Below are positions 8,872-17,199 of a stretch of DNA of 64,000 nt, in pieces (within the stretch, counting starts at the first letter, position 1; each line of letters begins with the position of its first letter). Position numbers and translations under genes: made by a program. Below the pieces are notes generated by a model. That model was not told the DNA's origin. It was given only the letters and a program-made list of their open reading frames with translations, and searched no databases. Source of the stretch: Marinobacterium zhoushanense (GTDB taxonomy: Bacteria; Pseudomonadota; Gammaproteobacteria; Pseudomonadales; Balneatricaceae); NCBI RefSeq assembly GCF_014641945.1, contig NZ_BMIJ01000002.1:1-64000 (forward strand), written 5' to 3'.

Positions 8872-9468
8872 ATGCTGTCAGTACTGATCCCAATGATGAT
8901 ATTCGCGCTGGTCGGCGCGATCACGCCAGGGCCCGTGAATCTGGTCGCGACCAGTGCCGGTGCCCGCTTCGGCAGCCTTCGTGCCCTACCCCATGTGCTG
9001 GGTGCCACACTCGGCTACACGCTGGTAGTCTACCTGTGCGGCGTCGGCGTAAACGATCTGCTGAAGCGCTACCCCGTGGTACTCGAAGGCTTCAGCTATG
9101 CCGGGGCAGCACTGCTGCTTTATCTGGCCTGGAAGATCACCACCGCCTCACCGACCACTCACGTAGACGAAGGCGCACAACAAGCACCGCGCTTGATTCA
9201 GGGCGCCCTGCTGCAGATCCTCAACCCCAAAGCCTGGCTGGTGGCGATTACCGGTGTCAGCCTGTTCGTCAGTATCCATTCCGAGCCGGACCTTTATCTG
9301 CTATTGTTTTGTGCGGTCTCTTTTTTGGCCTGCTTTATCGGCGTCGGTTTCTGGGCTTGCGCTGGCCAGTTGATCGGCCGTTTTCTCGCCAGTAGCCGTG
9401 CACAACTATACTTCTACCGCTCGATGGGACTGCTGCTTGGCAGCACCGTTATTACGCTGTTCATCTAA
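8872..9468 (+). CDS. LysE/RhtB-family amino-acid exporter
   Basis: A 198-residue inner-membrane protein with about six hydrophobic segments. The family motif near the N-terminus, GAITPGPVNLVATSAGARFG, and the later QILNPKAWL are diagnostic of LysE/RhtB exporters. The exported compound is not predictable. An AraC-type regulator gene starts 15 bases after its stop, so the two form an operon in which the second probably controls the first. Confidence 0.92.
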   Translation: MLSVLIPMMIFALVGAITPGPVNLVATSAGARFGSLRALPHVLGATLGYTLVVYLCGVGVNDLLKRYPVVLEGFSYAGAALLLYLAWKITTASPTTHVDEGAQQAPRLIQGALLQILNPKAWLVAITGVSLFVSIHSEPDLYLLLFCAVSFLACFIGVGFWACAGQLIGRFLASSRAQLYFYRSMGLLLGSTVITLFI

Positions 9469-9483
9469 AAGGGAGGCATAGGT

Positions 9484-10290
9484 GTGGCAGAGCCGACTCA
9501 GTTTTTTACCCGCAGCCGCGCACTGCCGTTTGTCGAGATGCGCCGCGCCAACCGTTCCAGCGCCTGCTACGACAAGCACTCCCACGACGAGTTCTCCTTC
9601 GGCGTCATCGACGAGGGCGCGGCGAGCTATCTGAACCTAAACCAGCGACACGCAATCGCCAAAGGTGACACTGTCACCATCAACCCTGGCGATACTCACT
9701 CCTGCAACCCTCAAGCGGGAAGCTGGTCCTACCGCATGCTGTTCGTCGATACGCGGTGGATAGCCGGTCTGCAGCAGGAGCTTTGCACCAGTGCCGACGA
9801 CTATCGACCCTTCGAGCAGGACTACGAGCGTGATCCCCAGCGGTTTCGCCGCTTCGATGCGCTGTTCCAGGCACTGATCCGAGACGATGACCCGCTCGCT
9901 GCCGAGAGCGAGCTAATCGACTGGCTGACACCGCTGTTCAACCCAAGCGGTATCACCGAGCGGCGTGATACGGGACTTGGCTCGCTGATCCCGGTGCGGG
10001 AGCTGTTGTTGGACAGACTGGACGAGAACCTGCCGTTGGAGATGCTCTGTGCTACCAGCGGCCTGAACCGCTATCAGCTGATCCGCAGTTTTCAGCGGCA
10101 CTACGGCATGGCGCCGCACGCCTGGTTACTGGATCAACGCATCAAGCGCGCCAAGCAGCTGCTGCGTGAAGGTACGGCGCTGATCGATACTGCCCAGCGC
10201 CTGGGTTTTTCCGACCAGGCCCACTTTCAACGCCACTTCAAGCGGCGCACAGCGGTGACGCCGGGGCAATACCAGGCCTGTTTCGTTTGA
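9484..10290 (+). CDS. AraC-family regulator linked to the LysE exporter
   Basis: A 268-residue regulator. The N-terminal cupin-like sensor has the conserved KHSHDEFSFGVI and the later NPGDTHSCNP. The C-terminal AraC DNA-binding domain contains LPLEMLCATSGLNRYQLIRSF and LGFSDQAHFQRHFKRRTAVTPGQY. It starts with GTG at 9484, supported by GGAGG at 9471-9475. This regulator type often sits beside LysE exporters and senses the exported amino acid or analogue (family knowledge). Confidence 0.9.
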   Translation: MAEPTQFFTRSRALPFVEMRRANRSSACYDKHSHDEFSFGVIDEGAASYLNLNQRHAIAKGDTVTINPGDTHSCNPQAGSWSYRMLFVDTRWIAGLQQELCTSADDYRPFEQDYERDPQRFRRFDALFQALIRDDDPLAAESELIDWLTPLFNPSGITERRDTGLGSLIPVRELLLDRLDENLPLEMLCATSGLNRYQLIRSFQRHYGMAPHAWLLDQRIKRAKQLLREGTALIDTAQRLGFSDQAHFQRHFKRRTAVTPGQYQACFV

Positions 10291-10294
10291 TTGT

Positions 10295-10474
10295 TCAGCC
10301 CTTGGGCCCGAACAGGAACCAGAGAATCAATCCCAACAGCGGCAACAGCAGAATCGCCACTACCCAGATTACCTTGGCCACGGTGCTGGCCCTGCTCTGG
10401 ATCGTTTTGATGATCGCCATCACATCCAGTACCAGCAGCAGCAATCCGAATACGCCCGTTACCTCGACTCCCAT
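10295..10474 (-). CDS. Small PLDc_N-type membrane protein (59 aa)
   Basis: This gene is short. The minus strand from ATG 10474 encodes MGVEVTGVFGLLLLVLDVMA, a linker IIKTIQSRASTVAKVIW, a second helix VVAILLLPLLGLILWFLFG and PKG. This is the two-helix phospholipase-D-nuclease N-terminal (PLDc_N) architecture with its conserved P-x-x-G-x-x-x-[WY] and FGP elements. AAGGAG lies ten bases before the start. It converges with the AraC gene, five bases from its stop. Function is unknown, and stand-alone copies are often stress-linked envelope proteins. Confidence 0.85.
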   Translation of the reverse strand: MGVEVTGVFGLLLLVLDVMAIIKTIQSRASTVAKVIWVVAILLLPLLGLILWFLFGPKG

Positions 10475-10621
10475 ATCTCAATCTCCTTAAATCCATGAAT
10501 TTGCTGGCTCCATGCATGACCTTCCGCACCGCCAGATGCTACATTTCATCTCAGCCCCGCTATCCAGGGCAAGCCGAAAAATACAAAAACATTCACGGAA
10601 CAGAACCGCAGGTGACGAGAG

Positions 10622-11251
10622 ATGAAACTGGTCAGCAACAGCTTTAACGATGGTGCCCCTATCCCGACTCGCTACGCTTTCTGTCGCATGGATCAGCAGA
10701 CCCACGTGGCGCTATCGGACAACATCAACCCTCATCTGGCCTGGAGCGAAGTGCCCGAAGGCACGCGCTCGTTCGCGCTGATCTGCCATGATCCGGATGT
10801 GCCGAGCCAGGGCGATGATGTCAATCAGGAGGGACGAACCGTCCCGGCATCCCTGCCCCGTATCGACTATTACCACTGGGTGCTGTTCAACATCCCCGCC
10901 GACGTCACCGAAATAGCGGAAGGCAGCCAATGTAACGGCGTTACGCCACGCGGCAAACAGGGACCGGATGCCCCAGGTGGCATGAGCCACGGCATCAACG
11001 ACTACACCAGTTGGTTTGCCGGCGACGATGCGATGCAGGGCGTTTACTACGGCTACGATGGCCCCTGCCCACCCTGGAACGATGAGATCATGCACCACTA
11101 CGTGTTCAGTATCTATGCACTGGATACCGATAATATCGAGGTAAATGGGGAGCTCACCGGGCAGAATGTGTATGATGCGATCGAGATGCACGTGATCGAT
11201 GGCGCCAGCATCTGCGGCACCTACACATTGAACCCGGCACTCGAACCCTGA
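10622..11251 (+). CDS. YbhB/YbcL-family (PEBP-like) protein
   Basis: A 209-residue cytosolic protein of the phosphatidylethanolamine-binding/Raf-kinase-inhibitor-like family. The motifs HLAWSEVPEGTRSFALICHDPDVP (landmark only), the central YYHWVLFNIP and the later YGYDGPCPPWND are the family's ligand pocket. It is slightly longer than E. coli YbhB because of inserted loops. The biochemical role is unknown even for characterised relatives. It stands alone between the small membrane protein and the antiporter gene. Confidence 0.9.
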   Translation: MKLVSNSFNDGAPIPTRYAFCRMDQQTHVALSDNINPHLAWSEVPEGTRSFALICHDPDVPSQGDDVNQEGRTVPASLPRIDYYHWVLFNIPADVTEIAEGSQCNGVTPRGKQGPDAPGGMSHGINDYTSWFAGDDAMQGVYYGYDGPCPPWNDEIMHHYVFSIYALDTDNIEVNGELTGQNVYDAIEMHVIDGASICGTYTLNPALEP

Positions 11252-11339
11252 GCCCAGCAGAGCCGGGCGCCCTTGTCGCCCGGCTGTCAACGCTTCACGC
11301 TCACCGCAACCGGTGGGCTTATGCCGAGGAGCACAGGCA

Positions 11340-13841
11340 GTGGACGCTATCCACCCCGTACCTGAACTGGTCTGGGCTGTTTTCAGCCTGTTGCTGGTTG
11401 CACTCGGCGTTTACCTGATTTCACGACGCACGCGGCTGCCGTTCACGGTCATGCTGGTCATTGTCGGTATTGCAATCAGCTACGTTGGCAGCAACGTACC
11501 GGCGCTGGCGCAGGTCGAGGAAACCCTGCGCATCTCGCCCGATCTGATTCTGTTCGTGTTCCTGCCCACGCTGATATTCGAATCCAGTTACAACCTGGAT
11601 GTCCGACAGCTACGCCATAACAGTGTACAGATACTGGCACTGGCGATTCCGGGACTGCTGTTGTCGACAGGTCTGATCGGTGTGATCGTCTGGCAGGCCT
11701 TGGATATTGACCTGCTGGCGGCGCTGTTGATGGGCGCACTGCTTAGCGCCACCGATCCTGTCGCCGTGACCGCCTTGTTCCGCCAGATCGGTGCTCCCGG
11801 ACGCCTGTCGACACTGATCGAGGGCGAGAGTCTGTTCAATGACGCCACGGCGCTGGTGGTATCGAAGATCCTGCTGACCACTCTGGCCATCGGCGCTTTG
11901 TCCGCCAATCAACTTGCGGGAGGCCTGCTCAGCTTCATTACGCTGTTTGCCGGTGGACTGGCGTTTGGTGTAATGCTTGGCTACCTGACCGCTAAGGTGA
12001 TCGGCTGGATCTACTCCGACCCGATACTGGAGATCGGCCTGACCACCGCGCTGGCCTACCTCTCCTTCCTGATTGCTGAAGAGGTGTTCCAGGTCAGCGG
12101 CGTCATGGCCACCCTGGGCGCAGGTCTGACTATGGGGACCTGGGGCAAGCTGCGTGTCGCGACTTCGGTGCGCGTCTACCTGGAACACTTCTGGGCGGTA
12201 CTGGCCTTCACTGCCAACGCCCTGCTGTTCCTGCTCCTCGGTATGCAGGTGGATCTAAACTCATTGGCATCGGTCTGGGACCTGGTGCTCTGGGTTATTC
12301 TGGCCATGCTGGTTTCCCGCGCCCTGGTTATCTTCGGCCTGCTGCCACTGGTCGGCCGCCTGCCCAAGGTCGACCCCATCGGGATCGGCTATCGCTTCAT
12401 CATGTTCTGGGGCGGGCTGCGCGGCGCCATCGCGCTGGCCATCGTGCTCAGTTTGCCGGAGTACCCGTTCAAGGAGCTGTTTGTCGCCCTGGTAACCGGC
12501 GCGGTACTGTTCACGCTCTTAGCTCAGGGTCTGAGCATGCAACCGGTGCTGCGCCTGCTAAAGCTTGATCAGCCGCCGCTGGCCGACCGTCTCGCGCTAT
12601 TGGAGCGAGAGATCATCGCCCATCAACGCGCCATCCGCCGACTACCGGCACTGCATCAGGGCGGCCTGTTTTCCAGCAGGGTTACTCAGCGCCTGAACCA
12701 CCGCAGCCATCATGCGATCGAGAAGGCTAAAAAAGAGATCCGGCAGCTTCGCAAGACACAGCTCTCTCATGACCAGGAGTTCAACCTGTTCTTTTTAAGA
12801 GCACTGACCGAAGAAAAAAGCTACTACCGGGAGATGTTCGAGCGTGGTCATCTGAGCGAGTCGGTCACCCGGCGCCTGCTGATGACCCTGGAACACCAGA
12901 CCGATACCCTGCGCTATAACGGTCAGTTCCATAACGGTACCGGCCGTCTTCAATATGAGTATATCGAGCACTGGCTATTCAGCCGTTTCAGCAGTACACC
13001 TCTGTTGCACAACCTCATCGAACGTATGCGGATCGCACGTATCGGTCGCTACTACGAAACGGTCTGGGGGCATTTCCAGGGCAGTCGACACGTCCTGCAC
13101 TCGATTGACGAACTCGCGAGCATTGAGTCGACGCCATCTGATATCGTCGCCCGAGTGCGCGAGCACTACACTCACTGGAACCACCTGGCGACCGACAAGC
13201 TGCACCGTTTGAACCATGACTTTCCGGAGTTCGCGCTGCTGATGCAGGAGCGGCTGGGGCGGCGCATCGTGTTGCTGTCGGAGGTCGAGACGACCAGGGA
13301 GCAGGCACGCCACGGTGCGATACCCTCAGGGGCCGCCGAGGAGATCGAGGCGGAGTTGCTGCATCAGCTCAAACGGCTGCGGGGACAGCCCGTGCAGAAG
13401 ATTTATGACGATCCTGAGCTACTGCTCAAGCGCGTGCCTCTGTTCGCCAAGCTGCCCGCACGGCTATTGCGTATAATCGCCAACTCTTGCGAACCGATTA
13501 CCCTGGAAAAACATGATTATCTCGTCCATCAGGGCAGCCATAACGACACCCTCTATATCGTCAGCCGCGGTACCGTGCGCCTGCAACACTACATCAACGG
13601 CGAAGAACACCGTCTGAGTACCTTGATCGCCGGCGACAGTTTCGGCGAGTCGGCGCTGCTCGGCGAAGGCCATGCCGACCTGTCGGTGATCGCACAAACC
13701 CCCTCCCGGCTTTACGCCCTCAGCCGAGAACAGCTGCAGACGTTGATGGAGCAGGACCCGGAGCTAAAAAGTCTGTTAGCCGACAGTAACGCTCAACAAC
13801 AGATTATCCACCAACACAACCAGGACATGGCACCAGAATAG
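11340..13841 (+). CDS. CPA1-type Na+/H+ antiporter with C-terminal cyclic-nucleotide-binding domain
   Basis: An 833-residue protein. Residues ~1-410 form the Na+/H+ exchanger membrane domain with about 12 helices and the CPA1 core motif LLSATDPVAVTALFRQIG followed by LIEGESLFNDATALVV. Residues ~420-690 are a long soluble, partly helical region. Residues ~700-810 match a cNMP-binding beta-roll (NDTLYIVSRGTVRL, GDSFGESALLGEG). The layout resembles plant SOS1 and its bacterial relatives. GTG 11340 is chosen because AGGAG lies eight bases upstream. An upstream GTG (11313) in frame lacks such a site. It probably exports Na+ or takes up H+ for pH/salt balance. Confidence 0.88.
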   Translation: MDAIHPVPELVWAVFSLLLVALGVYLISRRTRLPFTVMLVIVGIAISYVGSNVPALAQVEETLRISPDLILFVFLPTLIFESSYNLDVRQLRHNSVQILALAIPGLLLSTGLIGVIVWQALDIDLLAALLMGALLSATDPVAVTALFRQIGAPGRLSTLIEGESLFNDATALVVSKILLTTLAIGALSANQLAGGLLSFITLFAGGLAFGVMLGYLTAKVIGWIYSDPILEIGLTTALAYLSFLIAEEVFQVSGVMATLGAGLTMGTWGKLRVATSVRVYLEHFWAVLAFTANALLFLLLGMQVDLNSLASVWDLVLWVILAMLVSRALVIFGLLPLVGRLPKVDPIGIGYRFIMFWGGLRGAIALAIVLSLPEYPFKELFVALVTGAVLFTLLAQGLSMQPVLRLLKLDQPPLADRLALLEREIIAHQRAIRRLPALHQGGLFSSRVTQRLNHRSHHAIEKAKKEIRQLRKTQLSHDQEFNLFFLRALTEEKSYYREMFERGHLSESVTRRLLMTLEHQTDTLRYNGQFHNGTGRLQYEYIEHWLFSRFSSTPLLHNLIERMRIARIGRYYETVWGHFQGSRHVLHSIDELASIESTPSDIVARVREHYTHWNHLATDKLHRLNHDFPEFALLMQERLGRRIVLLSEVETTREQARHGAIPSGAAEEIEAELLHQLKRLRGQPVQKIYDDPELLLKRVPLFAKLPARLLRIIANSCEPITLEKHDYLVHQGSHNDTLYIVSRGTVRLQHYINGEEHRLSTLIAGDSFGESALLGEGHADLSVIAQTPSRLYALSREQLQTLMEQDPELKSLLADSNAQQQIIHQHNQDMAPE

Positions 13842-13861
13842 GGCTTGCCCATATCTCACCA

Positions 13862-13878
13862 CGCACCAACCAGGCGCA
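13862..13878. promoter_or_regulatory. NtrC-like binding site
   Basis: CGCACC-N5-GGCGCA matches the NtrC enhancer consensus TGCACC-N5-GGTGCA at 10 of 12 positions. It lies about 130 bases upstream of the predicted start of the sigma-54 transcript at ~14001, a usual enhancer distance. An A+T-rich segment (13949-13962) between site and promoter could serve DNA bending. Confidence 0.55.
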
Positions 13879-13974
13879 GAATCAGTAAACAAGGACTTGC
13901 CGCTCCGCCAACTACTAGGCAAGAACCCATGCGTAGTCCCGCCTTAGGCTTTTTAATTAACGGATTAGGTCCAC

Positions 13975-13990
13975 TGGCATACACCTTGCT
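13975..13990 (+). promoter_or_regulatory. Sigma-54 (RpoN) promoter for the chemoreceptor/NIT pair
   Basis: TGGCATA-CACC-TTGCT has the GG and GC doublets at the required -24/-12 spacing and matches the consensus TGGCAC(G)-N4-TTGCW closely. The predicted transcription start is near 14001, a G, about 105 bases before the chemoreceptor ATG. Confidence 0.75.
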
Positions 13991-14000
13991 TCTAATTGTG

Positions 14001-14042
14001 GACTAGCAGTAGTTAAAACAGTCATGTAAGGCAACGACGCCT
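14001..14042 (+). promoter_or_regulatory. Putative ANTAR-type antiterminator hairpins in leader RNA
   Basis: Two small stem-loops occupy the start of the leader. The first (14001-14014) is GACT-AGCAGT-AGTT, four pairs including one G-U, with a hexaloop. The second (14029-14042) is AGGC-AACGAC-GCCT, a perfect four-pair stem with a hexaloop carrying A at position 1 and G at position 4, as in ANTAR-protein targets. The second stem shares 14037-14042 with the following terminator, so the two structures exclude each other. The first loop has G at position 5 rather than 4, which weakens the case. Confidence 0.45.
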
Positions 14043-14091
14043 CCAGCCCCTCTCTTTACAACACCAGCGGGGACTGGGGGCGTTTTCTTTT
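14037..14091 (+). terminator. Intrinsic terminator directly before the chemoreceptor start (attenuator candidate)
   Basis: The arms 14037-14050 and 14069-14083 pair over 14 bp with one G-U and one bulged A, around an 18-base loop. TTTTCTTTT follows at 14083-14091. The T tract directly abuts the GGAG ribosome-binding site of the chemoreceptor gene, so most transcripts from the sigma-54 promoter would stop here unless antiterminated. It is 195 bases beyond the antiporter stop, which makes a simple end-of-operon terminator less likely. Confidence 0.8.
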
Positions 14092-14105
14092 GGAGAAAGG
14101 ACAGT

Positions 14106-15236
14106 ATGCGGTGGATCTCCTATCCCGTGCTTCTACTTCTGCACCAATTCGGCATCCGCGGCATGCTCGGATTACTGGCCGTTATCGCCGGCAGCAGCGC
14201 CACAGCGTTACTCGACACTCCTTGGTCCCTTGGGCCTTTTCTGTTGCTTAGCGCTTATCTCAGTATCGCCAGCCTCTGGCTTGTTCTGAATGAGATCAGA
14301 ATGCTGGAAGCTCAGAGCCTGACAATGCAGGAGTCCGCAGATCATAGACAGTCAGCCCAAAGGGAGTACCTGTTGCTAGGTAGCATTGCCCAGGGCATTC
14401 AGTTGCAGCTGACGCGTGAGCGCCGCGCGCAGCAGTTACTGCAACAGAAGCTCGACGAAATATCCCACTCCTCCCATGAGCTCGAGCAGAGCGCCGTGCA
14501 GGTAACCCGCAGCGCGGAACAGCAGCGGGACGCCGCCAGCACCGCCTCAGCCGCGGTCGAAGAGCTCAATGTCAGCATTCTCGAAGTCACCCATCTCGCC
14601 GACAGCTCGCGGCAGAGCAGTATCGAAGCGGGCGCCCAGCTCGAGCAAAGCTGTAGTCAACTGATGGCGCTGATAAAGGGCATATCGGAGATGGCTCAGC
14701 AGGCGTTGAGCACCAATGAGCTGATGCGCCAGTTGAGTATCAACTCCCAAACCATCAACGAGATGTCGACGGTAATCCAGGGCATTGCGGACCAGACCAA
14801 TCTGCTGTCGTTGAATGCGGCCATCGAAGCAGCGCGGGCCGGCGAGAGCGGTCGCGGTTTTTCCGTGGTGGCCGATGAGGTTCGCCGCCTGGCCAAGCAT
14901 AGCCAGGAGTCAGCCGCCGAGATCAGCCGCACTATTGAGGATATCCAGACGCATATCGTGTCGGCCGGCGAGCAGATGTCTGGCCTCTCGAGCATGGCCG
15001 AGATCAGCGTGCACAGCTCCCAGGAGGTACGCGCACTGTTGGATAACGTGCGTGACTTGACCGACAGACTGACCGAGCAGGTCGTTCAGGTCGCGGTCAG
15101 CACCGAACAGCAGAGCCAGGCAGTCACTGAGATCGCCACCCTTGCCGACCGGGTATCCCAGGGTAATGCAGAAAACCTGCGTGCCGCCGACCAGGCCAAA
15201 ACCATAGCCCACCATTTAGCCCAACTCACGGAGTAA
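14106..15236 (+). CDS. Methyl-accepting chemotaxis protein without ligand-binding domain
   Basis: A 376-residue protein. Two closely spaced membrane segments (about 18-36 and 41-62) leave almost no periplasmic loop. There is no HAMP or sensor domain. The rest is the cytoplasmic coiled-coil signalling domain, with the conserved hairpin tip [20 protein letters not shown] at about 226-245 followed by [18 protein letters not shown]. The tip binds CheW/CheA in known receptors. The next gene, five bases downstream, encodes a NIT-like sensor, so this receptor may take its input from that partner (inference). GGAGAAAGG precedes the ATG. Confidence 0.9.
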   Translation: MRWISYPVLLLLHQFGIRGMLGLLAVIAGSSATALLDTPWSLGPFLLLSAYLSIASLWLVLNEIRMLEAQSLTMQESADHRQSAQREYLLLGSIAQGIQLQLTRERRAQQLLQQKLDEISHSSHELEQSAVQVTRSAEQQRDAASTASAAVEELNVSILEVTHLADSSRQSSIEAGAQLEQSCSQLMALIKGISEMAQQALSTNELMRQLSINSQTINEMSTVIQGIADQTNLLSLNAAIEAARAGESGRGFSVVADEVRRLAKHSQESAAEISRTIEDIQTHIVSAGEQMSGLSSMAEISVHSSQEVRALLDNVRDLTDRLTEQVVQVAVSTEQQSQAVTEIATLADRVSQGNAENLRAADQAKTIAHHLAQLTE

Positions 15237-15241
15237 CCACT

Positions 15242-16099
15242 ATGACTGCACTCCTGAATCTGCCACTTGGCGAAATTACGGCACTCGCCCTGGCGACCGG
15301 CGTCATCGCGTTATTCTATGCGCTCTACCGCAGCATGAAGCGTGTAAAGCAGCAGCGCATCAGCGACAACCTGGACCAGCTCAAGTTGCTGCGTCTGTTG
15401 CTGGCCGACCTGCAGCGCCATCGCGGGCTCAGCACTGGCCTGCTCTCCGGCGATCAGAGCCTGCGCGCGGATGTCGCCAGTGTCCGGGCACGGGTAGATC
15501 AGAGCATTGCGCAGGTGCAGTCGCTGCGCACCAACTATCCACAGGAGTGGAAAAACCTGGTCACGCAGTGGAACGCCCTGCGCAACGAAACGGGACGCGA
15601 CTCGGAAAGCAACATGCTGGATCATCACCGGCTGATCCGCGACACCATCTTCCTGATCGAGGATATCTCTGCAGAAGTGGACCTCGCCGACGGTCGCCAG
15701 GAGCTGGGCTACCTGATCTGTATCTGGCATGAGGTGGTGCAAACAACCGAATGGAGCGGCCAGGCGCGCGCACTCGGCACCGGCATCGCGGCAGCACAGA
15801 AGAGCAGTGCCGCTCAGCGGGTACGCCTGCGCTTTCTGCACCAGAAGATAGAGCAGCTGTCGAAAACCGCCTTCACCACGCTGCAACAGAGCTTTTCTAG
15901 CCGGGAACGTGTCGCCCAGTGTCAGACTGCGGTGGAGGGCTTTCTGCACTGCATCAACCGGGAGCTGCTCTCCAACGACAAGCCGAAGATCGAAGCGAAA
16001 CACTATTTCGACCAGGCCACTAACGCGATCAACGAGCTTTTGGCCCTGGTCGATACGGCGCTGAGCGATCTGCAGCAGGTGCACCAGAAAAGCCGTTAG
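15242..16099 (+). CDS. Membrane-anchored NIT-like (nitrate/nitrite sensing) protein
   Basis: A 285-residue protein. One N-terminal membrane helix (about 12-30) is followed by an all-helical cytosolic domain. The motif LLADLQRHRGLSTGLLSGDQSLRADV resembles the LQ-x-E/H-RG-x-S-x-G helix of NIT domains (PF08376), known from NasR and nitrate-sensing kinases. There is no ANTAR, kinase or GGDEF output domain. It follows the chemoreceptor gene by five bases, which suggests the two proteins act together. The NIT assignment rests on the motif and helical pattern only. Confidence 0.7.
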   Translation: MTALLNLPLGEITALALATGVIALFYALYRSMKRVKQQRISDNLDQLKLLRLLLADLQRHRGLSTGLLSGDQSLRADVASVRARVDQSIAQVQSLRTNYPQEWKNLVTQWNALRNETGRDSESNMLDHHRLIRDTIFLIEDISAEVDLADGRQELGYLICIWHEVVQTTEWSGQARALGTGIAAAQKSSAAQRVRLRFLHQKIEQLSKTAFTTLQQSFSSRERVAQCQTAVEGFLHCINRELLSNDKPKIEAKHYFDQATNAINELLALVDTALSDLQQVHQKSR

Positions 16100-16580
16100 A
16101 AAAGCCTGAGCATCCGGGCCAGATGGGGGAACGGATTTGCCTAAGCGTCGGCAGTGACAGCACGACCAACGTCATCGCGAACTGTCCATCGATTACTGGG
16201 TTATAGAGGCGCTTCACCGGTGAGTCGAATCACTACTCAAGCCGCAGTGCCATCACTACCGGCAGCAGAAGATAGCTGGTCGCGCTGGCATAGTCCCAGC
16301 ACAGGGGTTTATTAAGCCTGACGCCCCACACTCAATGCCAATCGCCATAACACTTATATGCGCACTGATAAACATAAATGAGCAACCGCTTTTTCGCTTT
16401 TTCGCAAGCCGCAAGCTGTTGAAATAAACATTGAATTGTGTACATTAATACACCTCCGGTACCGGCATTTATCAAACGATAATTTCTATTGCGAAGTATC
16501 GTTAGCAAGTATCGCTTGATCGATAATCCACCCTTCGATCGCGGCCGGCACCACTTTTTACTCTTTCCACGACCCACTGA
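16100..16580. promoter_or_regulatory. Gene-free region with repeats upstream of tetR
   Basis: Within this 481-base region the last 110 bases hold candidate TetR operators: AACGATA (16475-16481) inverted to TATCGTT (16497-16503), and TATCG-CTTGAT-CGATA (16510-16525). AAGTATCG also occurs twice as a direct repeat. I see no terminator after the NIT gene and nothing else recognisable in the first 350 bases. Confidence 0.45.
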
Positions 16581-16586
16581 GTGACG

Positions 16587-17192
16587 ATGGCAACAAACAA
16601 ACTTAGCCGCGACGAATGGATCAAGGCTGCTACTCAGGTCCTCTCTACCAGCGGCATCGATCAGGTACGCGTCGATCGGCTGGCGAAAAAGCTCAAGATT
16701 ACCCGCGGTAGTTTCTATCACCATTTCGAAAGCCGGATGGACCTGCTTGAGGGGATTTTGAAGGCTTGGCGTTTACGCGCCACCGAAGATGTCATCAATC
16801 GCCTGCAAAGCGGCGAAGAGAGCCCGCTGGATCAGATTATCTACCTGATGAATCTTCCGATTAAAGGCACGGGATCAATCGAAGCAGCGTCGGTCGAAAT
16901 ATCGATCCGGGCCTGGGCACGCCGCGATAATATGGCCCGCGAAGCAGTTGAAGAGGTCGATAAATACAGACTGTCATTTATTAAACGGATATTCAAGGAG
17001 CTGGGGCATACCGATACCCGCTCCAACGATCTGGCCAATCTGGTGTATGCCTATATCGTGTCCATGTCGCTGATCCACTTCGACAGCAATTACGAGGAGC
17101 GGCGCAAAATGGCGGAACGGATCGCCGAGTTCCTGACCTCGAACTGCCCGATCATGTCATGCCCCCAGCGTGAAGCTCTCGCCAACCCGTAG
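16587..17192 (+). CDS. TetR-family transcriptional regulator
   Basis: A protein of about 201 residues. The N-terminal helix-turn-helix domain (WIKAATQVLSTSGIDQVRVD, then LAKKLKITRGSFYHHFESR) is typical TetR. The C-terminal helical ligand domain is not assignable. ATG 16587 is chosen, and GTG 16581 in the same frame is equally possible because neither has a strong ribosome-binding site. It faces the AraC gene tail-to-tail. The nearby TRAP transporter and aromatic operon are possible targets, and the inverted repeats just upstream fit autoregulation. Confidence 0.88.
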   Translation: MATNKLSRDEWIKAATQVLSTSGIDQVRVDRLAKKLKITRGSFYHHFESRMDLLEGILKAWRLRATEDVINRLQSGEESPLDQIIYLMNLPIKGTGSIEAASVEISIRAWARRDNMAREAVEEVDKYRLSFIKRIFKELGHTDTRSNDLANLVYAYIVSMSLIHFDSNYEERRKMAERIAEFLTSNCPIMSCPQREALANP

Positions 17193-17199
17193 AGTTGCC

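Noticed and set aside
14001-14091. c-di-GMP, guanidine or other metabolite riboswitch before the chemoreceptor
   Set aside because: I could not match the conserved cores of these riboswitches. The hexaloop hairpin overlapping a terminator fits protein-mediated antitermination better.
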